9,939 bases of DNA from an uncultured beta proteobacterium (GTDB lineage: Bacteria; Pseudomonadota; Gammaproteobacteria; Burkholderiales; Burkholderiaceae): positions 1-9,939 of the forward strand of contig CAJARE010000029.1 in the NCBI GenBank assembly GCA_903944255.1, given 5' to 3'. Under the pieces are notes generated by a model that was not told the DNA's origin, did no database searches, and was given only the letters and a program-made list of their open reading frames with translations. Both the position numbers and the translations under genes were made by a program. Shown here in pieces: positions 1 to 7,373 of the stretch; position 1 is the stretch's first letter, and every line of letters begins with the position of its first letter.

Positions 1-1
1 A

Positions 2-256
2 GTTTGGCTATTGGCCATTACCATCATGGGCTCTTGGATTATTTATGCAGAAGGTCAACCCAGCACAAACCCGGACGAACGCCTGATATTGGCTTGTGCG
101 GTAGTCATGTTCTTTGCGTTTGTTAGCAATATGAGCTACGCCCTAGCTGGAGCTCTATTCAAGACCTGGCTAGGAACAGGAAAACGTCTTGTTGTATTTA
201 ACTACTTTTTAGCCGCACTATTGATTGCTACTGCTATTTGGACATTAAGTATTTAA
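2..256 (+). CDS. LysE/RhtB-family exporter, C-terminal fragment (5' end outside window)
   Basis: The reading frame is open from the left edge (first full codon at position 2) to a TAA at 254-256, giving about 84 residues, so this is the 3' end of a longer gene. Two hydrophobic segments are visible: one from about the ACAVVMFF stretch through SNMSYALAG, and a final one in FNYFLAALLIATAIWTL, separated by a short basic linker (FKTWLGTGKRLVVFN). That ending (aromatic/Ala-rich helix, a W-L linker with basic residues, then FN and a closing helix) matches the C-terminus of LysE/RhtB amino-acid exporters, inner-membrane proteins of roughly 200 residues. An internal TTG at 11-13 could be taken as a start, but that would leave only half a transporter. 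The gene converges on the ABC operon, with 4 bases between the two stop codons. The substrate cannot be assigned. Confidence 0.7.
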   Translation, partial: VWLLAITIMGSWIIYAEGQPSTNPDERLILACAVVMFFAFVSNMSYALAGALFKTWLGTGKRLVVFNYFLAALLIATAIWTLSI

Positions 257-260
257 CTGA

Positions 261-1244
261 CTAGGTATTTAATTTAAAGTGGCAAGCAACAAAATGTCCA
301 GGCGAAGTCTCTTCTAATTTAGGCTCTTCTACCTTGCAACGCTCTTGAGCATAAATGCAGCGGGTATGAAAATGACAGCCACTTGGTCGATTGATTGGAC
401 TTGGGACATCACCGCCCAGCACAATTTGCTTACGTTGATGCTTAGGGTCGGGAATAGGTACTGCTGAGAGCAAGGCTTCTGTATAAGGATGAGATGGGCG
501 ATTAAATAGCTCTGCTGTTTCTGCTAGCTCAACAATACGCCCTAAATACATGACTGCAATACGATGGCTAATATGCTTTACCACTGCCAAGTCATGAGCG
601 ATAAATAGATAGGAGACACCGAATTCTTTCTGTAAATCCCCCAGAAGATTAATCACTTGAGCCTGCACCGATACATCCAACGCGGATACGGGCTCATCAC
701 ACATGATGAGCTTAGGCTTGACTGATAGCGCTCTCGCTATCCCCAAACGTTGACGCTGTCCACCTGAGAACTCATGCGGGTAACGCAACATCTGATCAGG
801 GCGTAAGCCAACCAAGGCAAAAAGTTCTCGTACCCTCTCTCGACCTTCGGCTTGGGAGAGTTTCTCAAAGTTTCTTAATGGCTCTGAAACAATGTCCGCT
901 GCTCGCATACGCGGATTTAAAGAAGAATACGGATCTTGAAAAACTGCTTGAATTTCTTTGCGATAGGGCCGAATTTGAGATCTCGTCAGTTGATCGATTC
1001 GTTCGCCCTTCCAGTAGATCTCGCCTGCGCTAGGATCCATTAAGCGAAGAATCGTGCGTCCAACGGAGGACTTTCCGCAGCCACTTTCTCCAACTAATCC
1101 CAGCGTTTCACCTTCATATATCGAAAAGCTCACTCCATCAACTGCGTGCACGTATCCAGATATACGACTGAGGATCCCCTTACGTATAGGATAGTGTTTG
1201 CATAAATTTTTAAGCTCTAAAAGCTTATTTGCAGTCTTACTCAT
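261..1244 (-). CDS. Peptide-type ABC transporter ATPase, DppF/OppF-like
   Basis: A 327-residue cytoplasmic ATPase that would energise import with its DppD-like partner. Visible motifs are Walker A GESGCGKS (52-59), Q-loop Gln103, signature FSGGQRQR (159-166), Walker B LIMCDEP (179-185), D-loop SALD and the switch His217. The C-terminus carries the oligopeptide/dipeptide (HPY-type) extension with four cysteines (290, 296, 303, 321). The frame could start 33 bases further upstream, but the ATG at 1244 is preferred: it gives the family-typical N-terminus and forms a 4-base ATGA overlap with the stop of the upstream ATPase gene, with a weak AAGG seven bases upstream. This is the last gene of the operon and ends in TAG. 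Only 4 bases separate it from the converging exporter gene, and I see no hairpin terminator there. The family assignment is firm; the choice between dipeptide, oligopeptide, glutathione or another substrate is not possible from this subunit. Confidence 0.95.
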   Translation of the reverse strand: MSKTANKLLELKNLCKHYPIRKGILSRISGYVHAVDGVSFSIYEGETLGLVGESGCGKSSVGRTILRLMDPSAGEIYWKGERIDQLTRSQIRPYRKEIQAVFQDPYSSLNPRMRAADIVSEPLRNFEKLSQAEGRERVRELFALVGLRPDQMLRYPHEFSGGQRQRLGIARALSVKPKLIMCDEPVSALDVSVQAQVINLLGDLQKEFGVSYLFIAHDLAVVKHISHRIAVMYLGRIVELAETAELFNRPSHPYTEALLSAVPIPDPKHQRKQIVLGGDVPSPINRPSGCHFHTRCIYAQERCKVEEPKLEETSPGHFVACHFKLNT

Positions 1245-2242
1245 ACACTGGCCTTGACTAAAACAGGATTCCAGCAAGCCACGAAATGCTGATCACCGTA
1301 ATCTTTGAGAACTGGAGACTCCTGGCTGCAACGCTCAGTAGCTGATGAGCATCGCGGAGCAAAAGCACAACCCAAAATTTCGGTTCGCATTGATGGAACC
1401 ATGCCAGGAATTTCTACTAAGCGCTTTGATGCAGCATCATCTAAGCGTGGCATAGAATTCAAAAGACCCAGGGTGTATGGGTGCATAGGCTTCTCAAACA
1501 AATCGAATACGTTAGCTTCTTCAACCTTACGACCGGCATACATCACCACTACCCGCTGGGCCATTTCTGCAACAACACCTAAGTCGTGGGTGATCAAAAT
1601 AATTGCCGCCCGAGTTCGATCTCTGAGTTCGCGCATTAAATTGAGAATTTGTGCCTGAATCGTGACATCTAAAGCAGTTGTAGGCTCATCTGCGATCAAG
1701 ATTTCAGGATCACAAGCCAAAGCCATAGCAATCATGATGCGCTGGCGCATACCACCTGAAAGTTGATGAGGGTATTCGTCAATCCGACTTTCTGGCTCAG
1801 GAATATTGACCATCTTTAGCAACTCAAGGATTCGGGCACGGACCTCTTCTTTAGTGCACTGACGATGCAACTCTAGAACTTCTCCTATTTGCCTGCCAAT
1901 AGTAAGCACTGGATTCAAAGAGGTCATCGGCTCTTGGAAGATCATGGAGATCTTATCGCCGCGTATATCGCGCATCTGTTCATCTGAGAAGCCCAATAAA
2001 TCTTCACCATGAAATTTGATCGAACCAGAAACAATCTTCCCTGGAGGCGAAGCAATTAAACGCAGAATCGATAAAGAGGTAACACTTTTACCGCAACCCG
2101 ATTCGCCCACAATTGCTAAAGTCTCACCTTCAGAAACAGAGAAAGAAACGCCATCAACAGAACGTACGACACCATCACGCGTATAAAAATAAGTACGCAA
2201 ATCATTCACTTCTAAAATCGGTTTTCCAGTGGTTTGACTCAT
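1241..2242 (-). CDS. Peptide-type ABC transporter ATPase, DppD/OppD-like
   Basis: A 333-residue ATP-binding subunit, the first of two nucleotide-binding proteins. Motifs in order are Walker A GESGCGKS (46-53), Q-loop Gln103 followed by EPMTSLNP, signature LSGGMRQR (161-168), Walker B ILIADEP (181-187), TALD D-loop and switch His219. The C-terminal HPY-type extension has four cysteines (292, 298, 305, 323). In some relatives this four-cysteine region is reported to hold an iron-sulfur cluster; here only the residues are visible. The ATG at 2242 lies 3 bases after the DppC-like stop, and an AGGAG about 10 bases upstream sits inside the end of that gene. The stop TGA overlaps the start of the DppF-like gene. 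GGMRQR here versus GGQRQR in its partner is the usual difference between the D and F subunits. Confidence 0.95.
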   Translation of the reverse strand: MSQTTGKPILEVNDLRTYFYTRDGVVRSVDGVSFSVSEGETLAIVGESGCGKSVTSLSILRLIASPPGKIVSGSIKFHGEDLLGFSDEQMRDIRGDKISMIFQEPMTSLNPVLTIGRQIGEVLELHRQCTKEEVRARILELLKMVNIPEPESRIDEYPHQLSGGMRQRIMIAMALACDPEILIADEPTTALDVTIQAQILNLMRELRDRTRAAIILITHDLGVVAEMAQRVVVMYAGRKVEEANVFDLFEKPMHPYTLGLLNSMPRLDDAASKRLVEIPGMVPSMRTEILGCAFAPRCSSATERCSQESPVLKDYGDQHFVACWNPVLVKASV

Positions 2243-2245
2243 CGC

Positions 2246-3154
2246 CTACATTCTCCTGGATAAGCGAGGATCTAAAGCATCGCGCAAGCCATCACCCAAA
2301 TAGTTCACTGCTAACACTGTTGCCGACAGAAAAATAGAAGGAAACAAAATCAAATAGCCTGCAATCTGAAACAGGCTGCGTGACTCAGCCATAATATTTC
2401 CCCAGCTAGGAATATTGGGCGGCGTTCCAGCGCCGATAAAAGACAATATTGCCTCTGTAATCATTGCAGAGGCACAGATATAGGTTGCTTGCACCAGTAA
2501 TGGTGCCGCTATATTAGGAAGAATATGTCGCAATAAAGTTTTGATCAAAGGCGTTCCAGAAGCAGCTGCGGCTTCAACATAGGGTTGCTCTCGTAAACTT
2601 AAAACTAAACTGCGGACTAGGCGCACTACTCTAGGCACCTCTGCCAAGGTAATCGCAAGGATGACATTCTCGATGCTTGCCTTGGTCAAAGCCATCAAAG
2701 CAATCGCGAGCAAAATAGAGGGTATCGACATCAACCCATCCATGATGCGCATCACAATCGGATCCAACCACCGAACAAAGCCGGTTATCAAGCCGATGGC
2801 CATTCCGATCACGGTACTTAAAAAAGCTACTGCAATTCCTACGGTCAGAGACACGCGTGCTCCATACATTACCCGGCTGTAAACATCTCGCCCTAGTGCA
2901 TCAGTACCAAACCAATTCTGCCAACTTGGCGGCTTCAAGCGATTCAAAGGAGTAACCGCTTGAGGATCCACTGTAGCCAAGTAAGGGGCAAATATGGCAA
3001 TAAAGCCCATCAAGATTAAGGTGGCAGCTCCAATGACGGCAAAGGGATAGCGTTTATATAGAGCTGGTAATTTCTCTTTAAAGAAATGATTTACTTTAAA
3101 GAGTCTTCCTGACATATCAGCGGAATTCAAACTCGAATGATTGATCATGGACAT
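2246..3154 (-). CDS. Peptide-type ABC transporter permease, DppC/OppC-like
   Basis: A 302-residue inner-membrane permease. It has a cytoplasmic N-terminal tail and a first membrane segment at about 38-60, the FGTDALGRDVYSR motif (82-94) characteristic of DppC/OppC proteins, and several further hydrophobic segments. The EAA-type ATPase-coupling loop is at about 191-216 (AAAASG through LPNIAAP), and the C-terminus YLGDGLRDALDPR is family-typical. The start ATG at 3154 overlaps the TAA of the preceding permease by one base (TAATG), implying reinitiation. No clear Shine-Dalgarno is seen, and ATGs at codons 3 and 14 are alternatives. It would form the translocation channel with the DppB-like subunit. 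Confidence 0.94.
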   Translation of the reverse strand: MSMINHSSLNSADMSGRLFKVNHFFKEKLPALYKRYPFAVIGAATLILMGFIAIFAPYLATVDPQAVTPLNRLKPPSWQNWFGTDALGRDVYSRVMYGARVSLTVGIAVAFLSTVIGMAIGLITGFVRWLDPIVMRIMDGLMSIPSILLAIALMALTKASIENVILAITLAEVPRVVRLVRSLVLSLREQPYVEAAAASGTPLIKTLLRHILPNIAAPLLVQATYICASAMITEAILSFIGAGTPPNIPSWGNIMAESRSLFQIAGYLILFPSIFLSATVLAVNYLGDGLRDALDPRLSRRM

Positions 3155-4095
3155 TAGTAGCGAATCCGCGGATCAAAAAAGACATATGACAGATCAATCA
3201 GAAGATTGATGATCACATAGGTCGCTGAAAAAATGAGAATGACGCCTTGAATGATGGGATAGTCACGACGCAAAATGGCATCGACGGTCAATCTTCCAAT
3301 TCCAGGGATGGCAAAAACCGTTTCAGTAACTACCGCACCGGAGATCAATAAACCAATGCCGATACCAATCACCGTAATAATGGGTACAGCCGCATTTTTA
3401 AGAGCGTGATGAATCATGATGTCCCGCTCTTTTAAGCCCTTTGCTTGCGCTGTACGAATATAGTCTTGTGACAAAACATCCAAAACGCTGGCACGAGTAA
3501 TCCGGGCAATCAAAGCTGCATAAACTGTTCCCAAGGCCAAGCTAGGCAAAATTAAATGACGGAACCAAGGCCATATGCCCTCACTGATAGGTCGATAACC
3601 TTGTACTGGCAACCACTGTAATTGTAATGAAAAAAGTAGGATCAATAAATAAGCAAGAACAAAGACTGGTAAAGAAAATCCGAGGACCGAAAATCCCATG
3701 ATGGCATGGTCTAACTTACTCTCTGCACGGGCAGCTGCGATCGCGCCCAAAGGTACAGAAGTCACAATCGCCACAATTAAAGTGCAAATGGTTAAGGATA
3801 AGGTGGGCTCTACCCTCTGAGAAATTAACTTAGATACCGGCAGATTGCTAAAAATAGAGGTGCCTAAGTCGCCATGAAGAAGGGCCCAAACCCAATTTCC
3901 AAATCTGACTAAAAAAGGTTGGTCCAACCCTAAGGATTGACGAATACGTGCTATATCTTCTGCGGTGGCAACATCTCCAGCAATCACTGCCGCAGGATCG
4001 CCAGGCGTGAGATAGAGAAGAGAAAAAACAAAGAACGCAACGACAGCCATAACGACTATCGTTGCGCCTAAACGCCTTACTATGTATGAAAGCAA
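3154..4095 (-). CDS. Peptide-type ABC transporter permease, DppB/OppB-like (TTG start)
   Basis: A 313-residue permease beginning MLSYIVRRLG, the standard N-terminus of DppB/OppB proteins. It has a first membrane segment at about 8-30, YLTPGDP (28-34), the GDLGTS motif (75-80), several more membrane segments, the EAA-type coupling loop at about 211-236 (AQAKG to NAAVPI), and the family ending DLSYVFFDPRIRY. The start codon is TTG at 4095-4093: an AGGAG lies seven bases upstream, and the resulting N-terminus fits the family. It follows the solute-binding-protein gene after 34 bases and overlaps the DppC-like gene by one base. The 34-base gap has no room for a separate terminator and promoter of normal size, so co-transcription with the binding protein is expected. 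Confidence 0.94.
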   Translation of the reverse strand: MLSYIVRRLGATIVVMAVVAFFVFSLLYLTPGDPAAVIAGDVATAEDIARIRQSLGLDQPFLVRFGNWVWALLHGDLGTSIFSNLPVSKLISQRVEPTLSLTICTLIVAIVTSVPLGAIAAARAESKLDHAIMGFSVLGFSLPVFVLAYLLILLFSLQLQWLPVQGYRPISEGIWPWFRHLILPSLALGTVYAALIARITRASVLDVLSQDYIRTAQAKGLKERDIMIHHALKNAAVPIITVIGIGIGLLISGAVVTETVFAIPGIGRLTVDAILRRDYPIIQGVILIFSATYVIINLLIDLSYVFFDPRIRY

Positions 4096-4102
4096 AAAAT
4101 AA

Positions 4103-4107
4103 CTCCT
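4103..4107 (-). promoter_or_regulatory. Ribosome binding site that fixes the TTG start of the DppB-like permease
   Basis: On the minus strand, TAGGAG is followed by a 7-base T-rich spacer (TTATTTT) and then TTG CTT TCA. AGGAG at optimal spacing, plus the family-typical MLSYIVRRLG translation, supports TTG as the start; no ATG of this frame is better placed. Confidence 0.8.
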
Positions 4108-4129
4108 ACACGCTTAAACAAAAAGGAAA

Positions 4130-5731
4130 TTATTTTTTCTCCACATTCCAAAGAAATGCCATTGGCGCCACAATGATTCCAGATAGATTAGTCCGGTATG
4201 CGGTTGGCAAAATAAATTGCGCAGTAGGCACATATGGCAAGAACTCAAATGCACGGCCTTGAACTGCTTCAGCTGCTTTCTTAGCTCCAGCTGCATTTGG
4301 AGCCTCAAAAAAGGCCTCACGCAATGCCTCTATCTTAGGATCTGATGGCCAACCAAACCATGCCTTGTCACCATTGCCACGAATTGCAAAGTTCACACCA
4401 GGGTTAAGAAGGTCAGGACCAACCAACCAGGTGTGGAAAATCGACCAACCACCCTTATCAACTGGCTCTTTAGAAGTGCGGCGAGTAATTAAGCTACCCC
4501 AATCGCCCGCTTGCAACTCTACGTTCAAACCCAATTTACGCAGCAACTCAGTTGTCAAAAGTGACTGAGACTGAACAATAGGCTGATCGGCTGCAGAAAT
4601 AATGACGATCTTCTCGCCTTTGTAGCCTGATTCCTTAATCAATGCTTTAGCAGCCTCAAAATCACGTTTGCCGGTTAACAAGCTTGAGCCAACATTGCTA
4701 GCTAAGGGTGTGCCACAAGTAAAGTAGGAAGCGCAAGGCTTACCGTTATCTGCGCTACCAGCAATTCCTAATACGTAATCTTGTTGATTTACAACCATGG
4801 CTACTGCACGGCGCATCTTCTCGTTATTAAACGGAGGGTATAGGAAGTTAAAGCGAATCATCCCCATTGAGCCCAAAGGATCAATGTTTTCCACCTTCAC
4901 GCTACTATTTTTAGCAAGGAGTGGAATGAGGTCCGGTGGCATTTGCTCCCACCAGTCAGCCTCGCCATTACCCAAAGCATTGGCTGCAGTTGCTGCATCA
5001 GGGATGTAGAGCCACTCAACACGATCCACTTTTACAACCTTGCCGCCAGAAGCCCAAGATGGGGCTTCTTTGCGTGGCACATAATCAGTATTTTTTACAT
5101 AAACTACTTTGCTGCCAGGAACCCACTCCTCCTTGATCATCTTAAAAGGGCCTGAACCTGTAGGGTCAGTGATATTCGTAAATGCATCTGTCTTTGCAAT
5201 TCGCTCAGGCATGATGAATGGCACGTTTGAGGAAGGCTTTCCTAGCGCATCCAATACAAATGCAAATGGCTTTTTGAGCTTAAGAACGAATGTTTTATCA
5301 TTCGTAGCAGACCAAGATTCGGTGGACTCAGCCATTTTTTGACCAAGACCATCTCGTTTTGACCAACGGTCAATTGAAGCAATAACGTCAGCAGACTTGA
5401 CTGGAGTGCCATCATGGAACTTCAATCCATCACGTAATGTAAAGGTATAGGTTTTTTTATCAGGGCTGACGGTGAACTTATCAACCATCTGCGGCTTGAT
5501 CTCAAACTTGCTATCCATAGCAAACAAGGTGTCATACACCATATAGCCATGGTTACGAGTGATGTATGCGGTTGTCGCTATGGGATCTAAGATCTTCAGA
5601 TCCGCCTGAGCAATAAACCTTAAGGTCTTTTGCTGCTGAGCCTGCACTGGCAAGGCGGTAATAGCGGCACTGAACGCCAAAGCTACAGGAACTACTGCCA
5701 AAATTACTGAACGTCTTAATGTATTTATCAT
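4130..5731 (-). CDS. ABC transporter extracytoplasmic solute-binding protein, family 5 (DppA/OppA-like)
   Basis: A 533-residue periplasmic binding protein that would deliver substrate to the permeases encoded just downstream. Residues 1-31 form a Sec signal peptide: basic MINTLRR, a hydrophobic core, then P-V-Q-A before Q32. There is no lipobox cysteine, so the mature protein should be soluble. The family 5 signature is at about 93-122 (TYTFTLRDGLKFHDGTP, then a V-A-S-I-RW helix). TGSGPFKM and the RRAVAMVVNQ block, typical of the fold, follow. Cys333 and Cys339 (PCASYFTC) are close together and could form a periplasmic disulfide. The ATG at 5731 is preceded by GGAG with a 5-base spacer. The length fits the family (about 500-550). 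It resembles binding proteins annotated for dipeptides, oligopeptides or glutathione, but such annotations are unreliable for substrate. Confidence 0.93.
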   Translation of the reverse strand: MINTLRRSVILAVVPVALAFSAAITALPVQAQQQKTLRFIAQADLKILDPIATTAYITRNHGYMVYDTLFAMDSKFEIKPQMVDKFTVSPDKKTYTFTLRDGLKFHDGTPVKSADVIASIDRWSKRDGLGQKMAESTESWSATNDKTFVLKLKKPFAFVLDALGKPSSNVPFIMPERIAKTDAFTNITDPTGSGPFKMIKEEWVPGSKVVYVKNTDYVPRKEAPSWASGGKVVKVDRVEWLYIPDAATAANALGNGEADWWEQMPPDLIPLLAKNSSVKVENIDPLGSMGMIRFNFLYPPFNNEKMRRAVAMVVNQQDYVLGIAGSADNGKPCASYFTCGTPLASNVGSSLLTGKRDFEAAKALIKESGYKGEKIVIISAADQPIVQSQSLLTTELLRKLGLNVELQAGDWGSLITRRTSKEPVDKGGWSIFHTWLVGPDLLNPGVNFAIRGNGDKAWFGWPSDPKIEALREAFFEAPNAAGAKKAAEAVQGRAFEFLPYVPTAQFILPTAYRTNLSGIIVAPMAFLWNVEKK

Positions 5732-5773
5732 ATTGTCTCCGTAATAAAACGTACTGCAAAACTAACCATTTCG

Positions 5774-5801
5774 CTCTCTTAACTGCACTCTCTTAACTGC
5801 A
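5774..5801. repeat. Perfect 14-bp tandem duplication upstream of the binding-protein gene
   Basis: The unit CTCTCTTAACTGCA occurs twice head to tail (5774-5787 and 5788-5801), and the next two bases continue the match. It sits in the 149-base gap between the amidase and the solute-binding-protein genes, 43 bases upstream of the latter's start. It may be a simple replication-slippage duplication or a pair of protein-binding sites in the leader or promoter of the ABC genes. Apart from this and the degenerate repeat near the amidase stop, the gap shows no convincing hairpin terminator or strong sigma-70 promoter; a TATAGA on the minus strand near 5822-5827 lacks a good -35 partner. Confidence 0.8.
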
Positions 5802-5847
5802 CTTTCTAACTCTTTTCCTACTCTATAGGAATGCAATCCAAATGAAT

Positions 5848-5889
5848 GTCCCAATTGCTTTAACTTGGACCCTAGTTGCCTCAACTTGG
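5848..5889 (-). repeat. Degenerate 21-bp tandem repeat across the amidase stop codon
   Basis: Read on the minus strand, two adjacent 21-base units (5889-5869 and 5868-5848) both begin CCAAGTT, share GCAA in the middle, and match at about 15 of 21 positions. The first unit includes the last codons and the TGA of the amidase. This looks like an old short duplication; no function is evident. Confidence 0.45.
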
Positions 5890-7242
5890 TGCATCTAAGT
5901 AAGTTTTTACCATATAAATAAGTTTGTGCTCTTGAAACTGTTTTCCCACAAATTGGACTCCTGCCAAGCTTGGTGCGGTCAAGCATGACCTATCTTTTGC
6001 TGAAAAAATAGGCATCGCAATGATAGGCAAGCCTGAGGCGCCCATTGCTAGGCTAAGTTCTCTCAAGGGCTTAGCTGCCCCCGGAAGCTTGGCTTCCTCT
6101 ACTGGTCCACATGGCGTTAAAGGTAACGCCAGCATATCTACTGAACTAAACAAGCTGTCCATGGTTTGACGAAACTGCGCTAACTCCTCATATGCACTGT
6201 CTAGTAATTGCGGCTCAAGAGACGCAGAATGCCGAAGCTCATTTATCACGGGTTTACCTAAATGCTCAGAAAATATCTCAACTTCGCCGCACATCGCTTT
6301 GAAATCATTTAAAAATTCCATTTGCAAGACAGTCAGAGCGCAGTCAGTTGCTGCAGCAAAACTAGGCCAAGTCTGCTCTACAAAGGAAACTGCAGGATTA
6401 ACCTGCGCATTGTCCATAAACTGGATAAAGGCCTTGCGAACGGGTGCCTCAACTCCCTCCAAGAGGCGGGGATCCCATCCAATTTTGATGGATTTGGGGA
6501 TATTTTCTGGTGTGAGTGGGCTGGATTTGGGAGTAAAGCTGCTACCTAAGAAGTAATCACAATCTTCTAAAGATTTCACTAGAGGACCAACAACGTCTAG
6601 AGATCTAGAGCGGGGCACTACACCATCCAAAGAGAATGACTCGCTTGATGGTCGCAGACCAACAATTCCACACCAGGCAGCAGGCATGCGAATGGAACCC
6701 CCCGTATCAGAACCAAGAGCCATAGGCACTATTCCCATTGCTACCGCTCTAGCACTTCCGCTTGATGAACCGCCCGAGAGACAACCCTCTAAATGTGGAT
6801 TGGGGATATTTCCATAATGGACATTTTCACCAGTTAACCCTACAGCCCATTCGTTCATATTGGCTTTTCCAATTGGAATAGCTCCACGATCTATTAATCC
6901 CTGCAAAACTGGAGCGTTTTTGCTCGCCTTCTTGGCATATGCCTTGGGACTTCCAGCTGTGGTGATTAAACCAAGCCAATCAATATTGTCTTTTACGGCA
7001 AAAGGTATACCGCATAGATCTCCACAATCCTCCCCTCTCTGAATTCTTGCATCAATGGCATCAGCCATTGCCAGGGCACCTTCAACATCCAAATAGACAA
7101 ATGTCGGAGAGATAGAAGAATCCAAGGTTTCTTGCTTTGCTAAGCCCAAAGCAAGCTCAACTTGCGAGCGAGCTGAACGGGTGCCATTTTTTACTTCGAG
7201 AGTAATATTCTTTAATGAAGGCCAATGGTGATAAGGCTGCAT
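5881..7242 (-). CDS. Amidase-signature (GatA/AtzF-like) hydrolase
   Basis: A 453-residue enzyme of the amidase signature family, which hydrolyses carboxamide bonds through a Ser-cisSer-Lys triad. Lys84 lies in GIPFAVKDNID, the cis-Ser is probably Ser159 in LSGGSSSGSA, and the nucleophile is probably Ser183 in GSDTGGSIRMPA. The 24-residue spacing between the two serines equals that of characterised members, so the catalytic core looks intact. There is no signal peptide, so it should be cytoplasmic. The C-terminal SLAGVQFVGKQFQEHKL block corresponds to the usual G-Q-V-G end of the fold, so the protein is complete. The ATG at 7242 has AGGA six bases upstream. It is the first gene of the minus-strand block, 149 bases ahead of the binding protein. 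No glutaminyl-tRNA amidotransferase partners (GatB/GatC) are nearby, so it is more likely a small-molecule amidase than true GatA. The substrate is unknown; a product of the imported compound is a reasonable guess. Confidence 0.93.
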   Translation of the reverse strand: MQPYHHWPSLKNITLEVKNGTRSARSQVELALGLAKQETLDSSISPTFVYLDVEGALAMADAIDARIQRGEDCGDLCGIPFAVKDNIDWLGLITTAGSPKAYAKKASKNAPVLQGLIDRGAIPIGKANMNEWAVGLTGENVHYGNIPNPHLEGCLSGGSSSGSARAVAMGIVPMALGSDTGGSIRMPAAWCGIVGLRPSSESFSLDGVVPRSRSLDVVGPLVKSLEDCDYFLGSSFTPKSSPLTPENIPKSIKIGWDPRLLEGVEAPVRKAFIQFMDNAQVNPAVSFVEQTWPSFAAATDCALTVLQMEFLNDFKAMCGEVEIFSEHLGKPVINELRHSASLEPQLLDSAYEELAQFRQTMDSLFSSVDMLALPLTPCGPVEEAKLPGAAKPLRELSLAMGASGLPIIAMPIFSAKDRSCLTAPSLAGVQFVGKQFQEHKLIYMVKTYLDAPS

Positions 7243-7284
7243 AATTATTCCTAATATTCTTTAGCGCCTAATGAAGCAAAATTG

Positions 7285-7298
7285 AATACTATCGTATT
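7285..7298. promoter_or_regulatory. Candidate operator: AATAC-N4-GTATT palindrome
   Basis: A perfect 5-bp inverted repeat with a 4-base centre (TATC) lies in the 131-bp divergent region between the amidase and Bug-protein genes, 43 bases from the amidase start. Its position between divergent genes and its dyad symmetry fit a repressor or activator site, downstream of the proposed amidase promoter. No regulator gene is in the window, and a short AT-rich palindrome can arise by chance. Confidence 0.35.
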
Positions 7299-7316
7299 TT
7301 TATTGATCTGCCGTAC

Positions 7317-7345
7317 ATGCTATTTTTTTAACTTTTACTTTGCAA
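7317..7345 (-). promoter_or_regulatory. Candidate sigma-70 promoter for the amidase-ABC operon
   Basis: On the minus strand, TTGCAA (7345-7340) and TAGCAT (7322-7317) are separated by 17 bases of A-rich DNA. Each hexamer matches consensus at four of six positions. Transcription would start near 7310, giving a leader of about 68 bases before the amidase ATG and placing the AATAC-N4-GTATT palindrome in the early transcribed region. Confidence 0.4.
7318..7326 (+). promoter_or_regulatory. Candidate extended -10 element for the Bug-protein gene
   Basis: TGC-TATTTT on the plus strand resembles an extended -10 (TGN plus a 4/6 hexamer), with no recognisable -35. It overlaps the proposed -10 of the opposite-strand promoter. 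Transcription would begin about 40 bases before the ATG at 7374. This is a weak motif match. Confidence 0.25.
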
Positions 7346-7373
7346 TACCCACAAACGATCCCAAGAGGCTCTT

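Noticed and set aside
1245..1277. Upstream start for the DppF-like ATPase (11 extra residues)
   Set aside because: The extension overlaps the preceding gene further, and the ATG at 1244 gives the ATGA overlap and the normal family N-terminus.
1305..1658. 117-residue plus-strand frame inside the DppD-like gene
   Set aside because: It lies antisense within a clear ATPase coding region, has no family resemblance, and is best explained as a shadow of codon usage.
5828..5839. GGAATGCAATCC imperfect palindrome upstream of the binding-protein gene
   Set aside because: The two halves mismatch at one symmetric position and the element is short, so it is not distinguishable from chance.
5762..5986. 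74-residue minus-strand frame overlapping the amidase 3' end and the spacer
   Set aside because: Its apparent KLRQLG/KLKQLG repeat is only the translation of the 21-bp DNA repeat. It overlaps the well-supported amidase C-terminus in another frame and has no recognisable domain.
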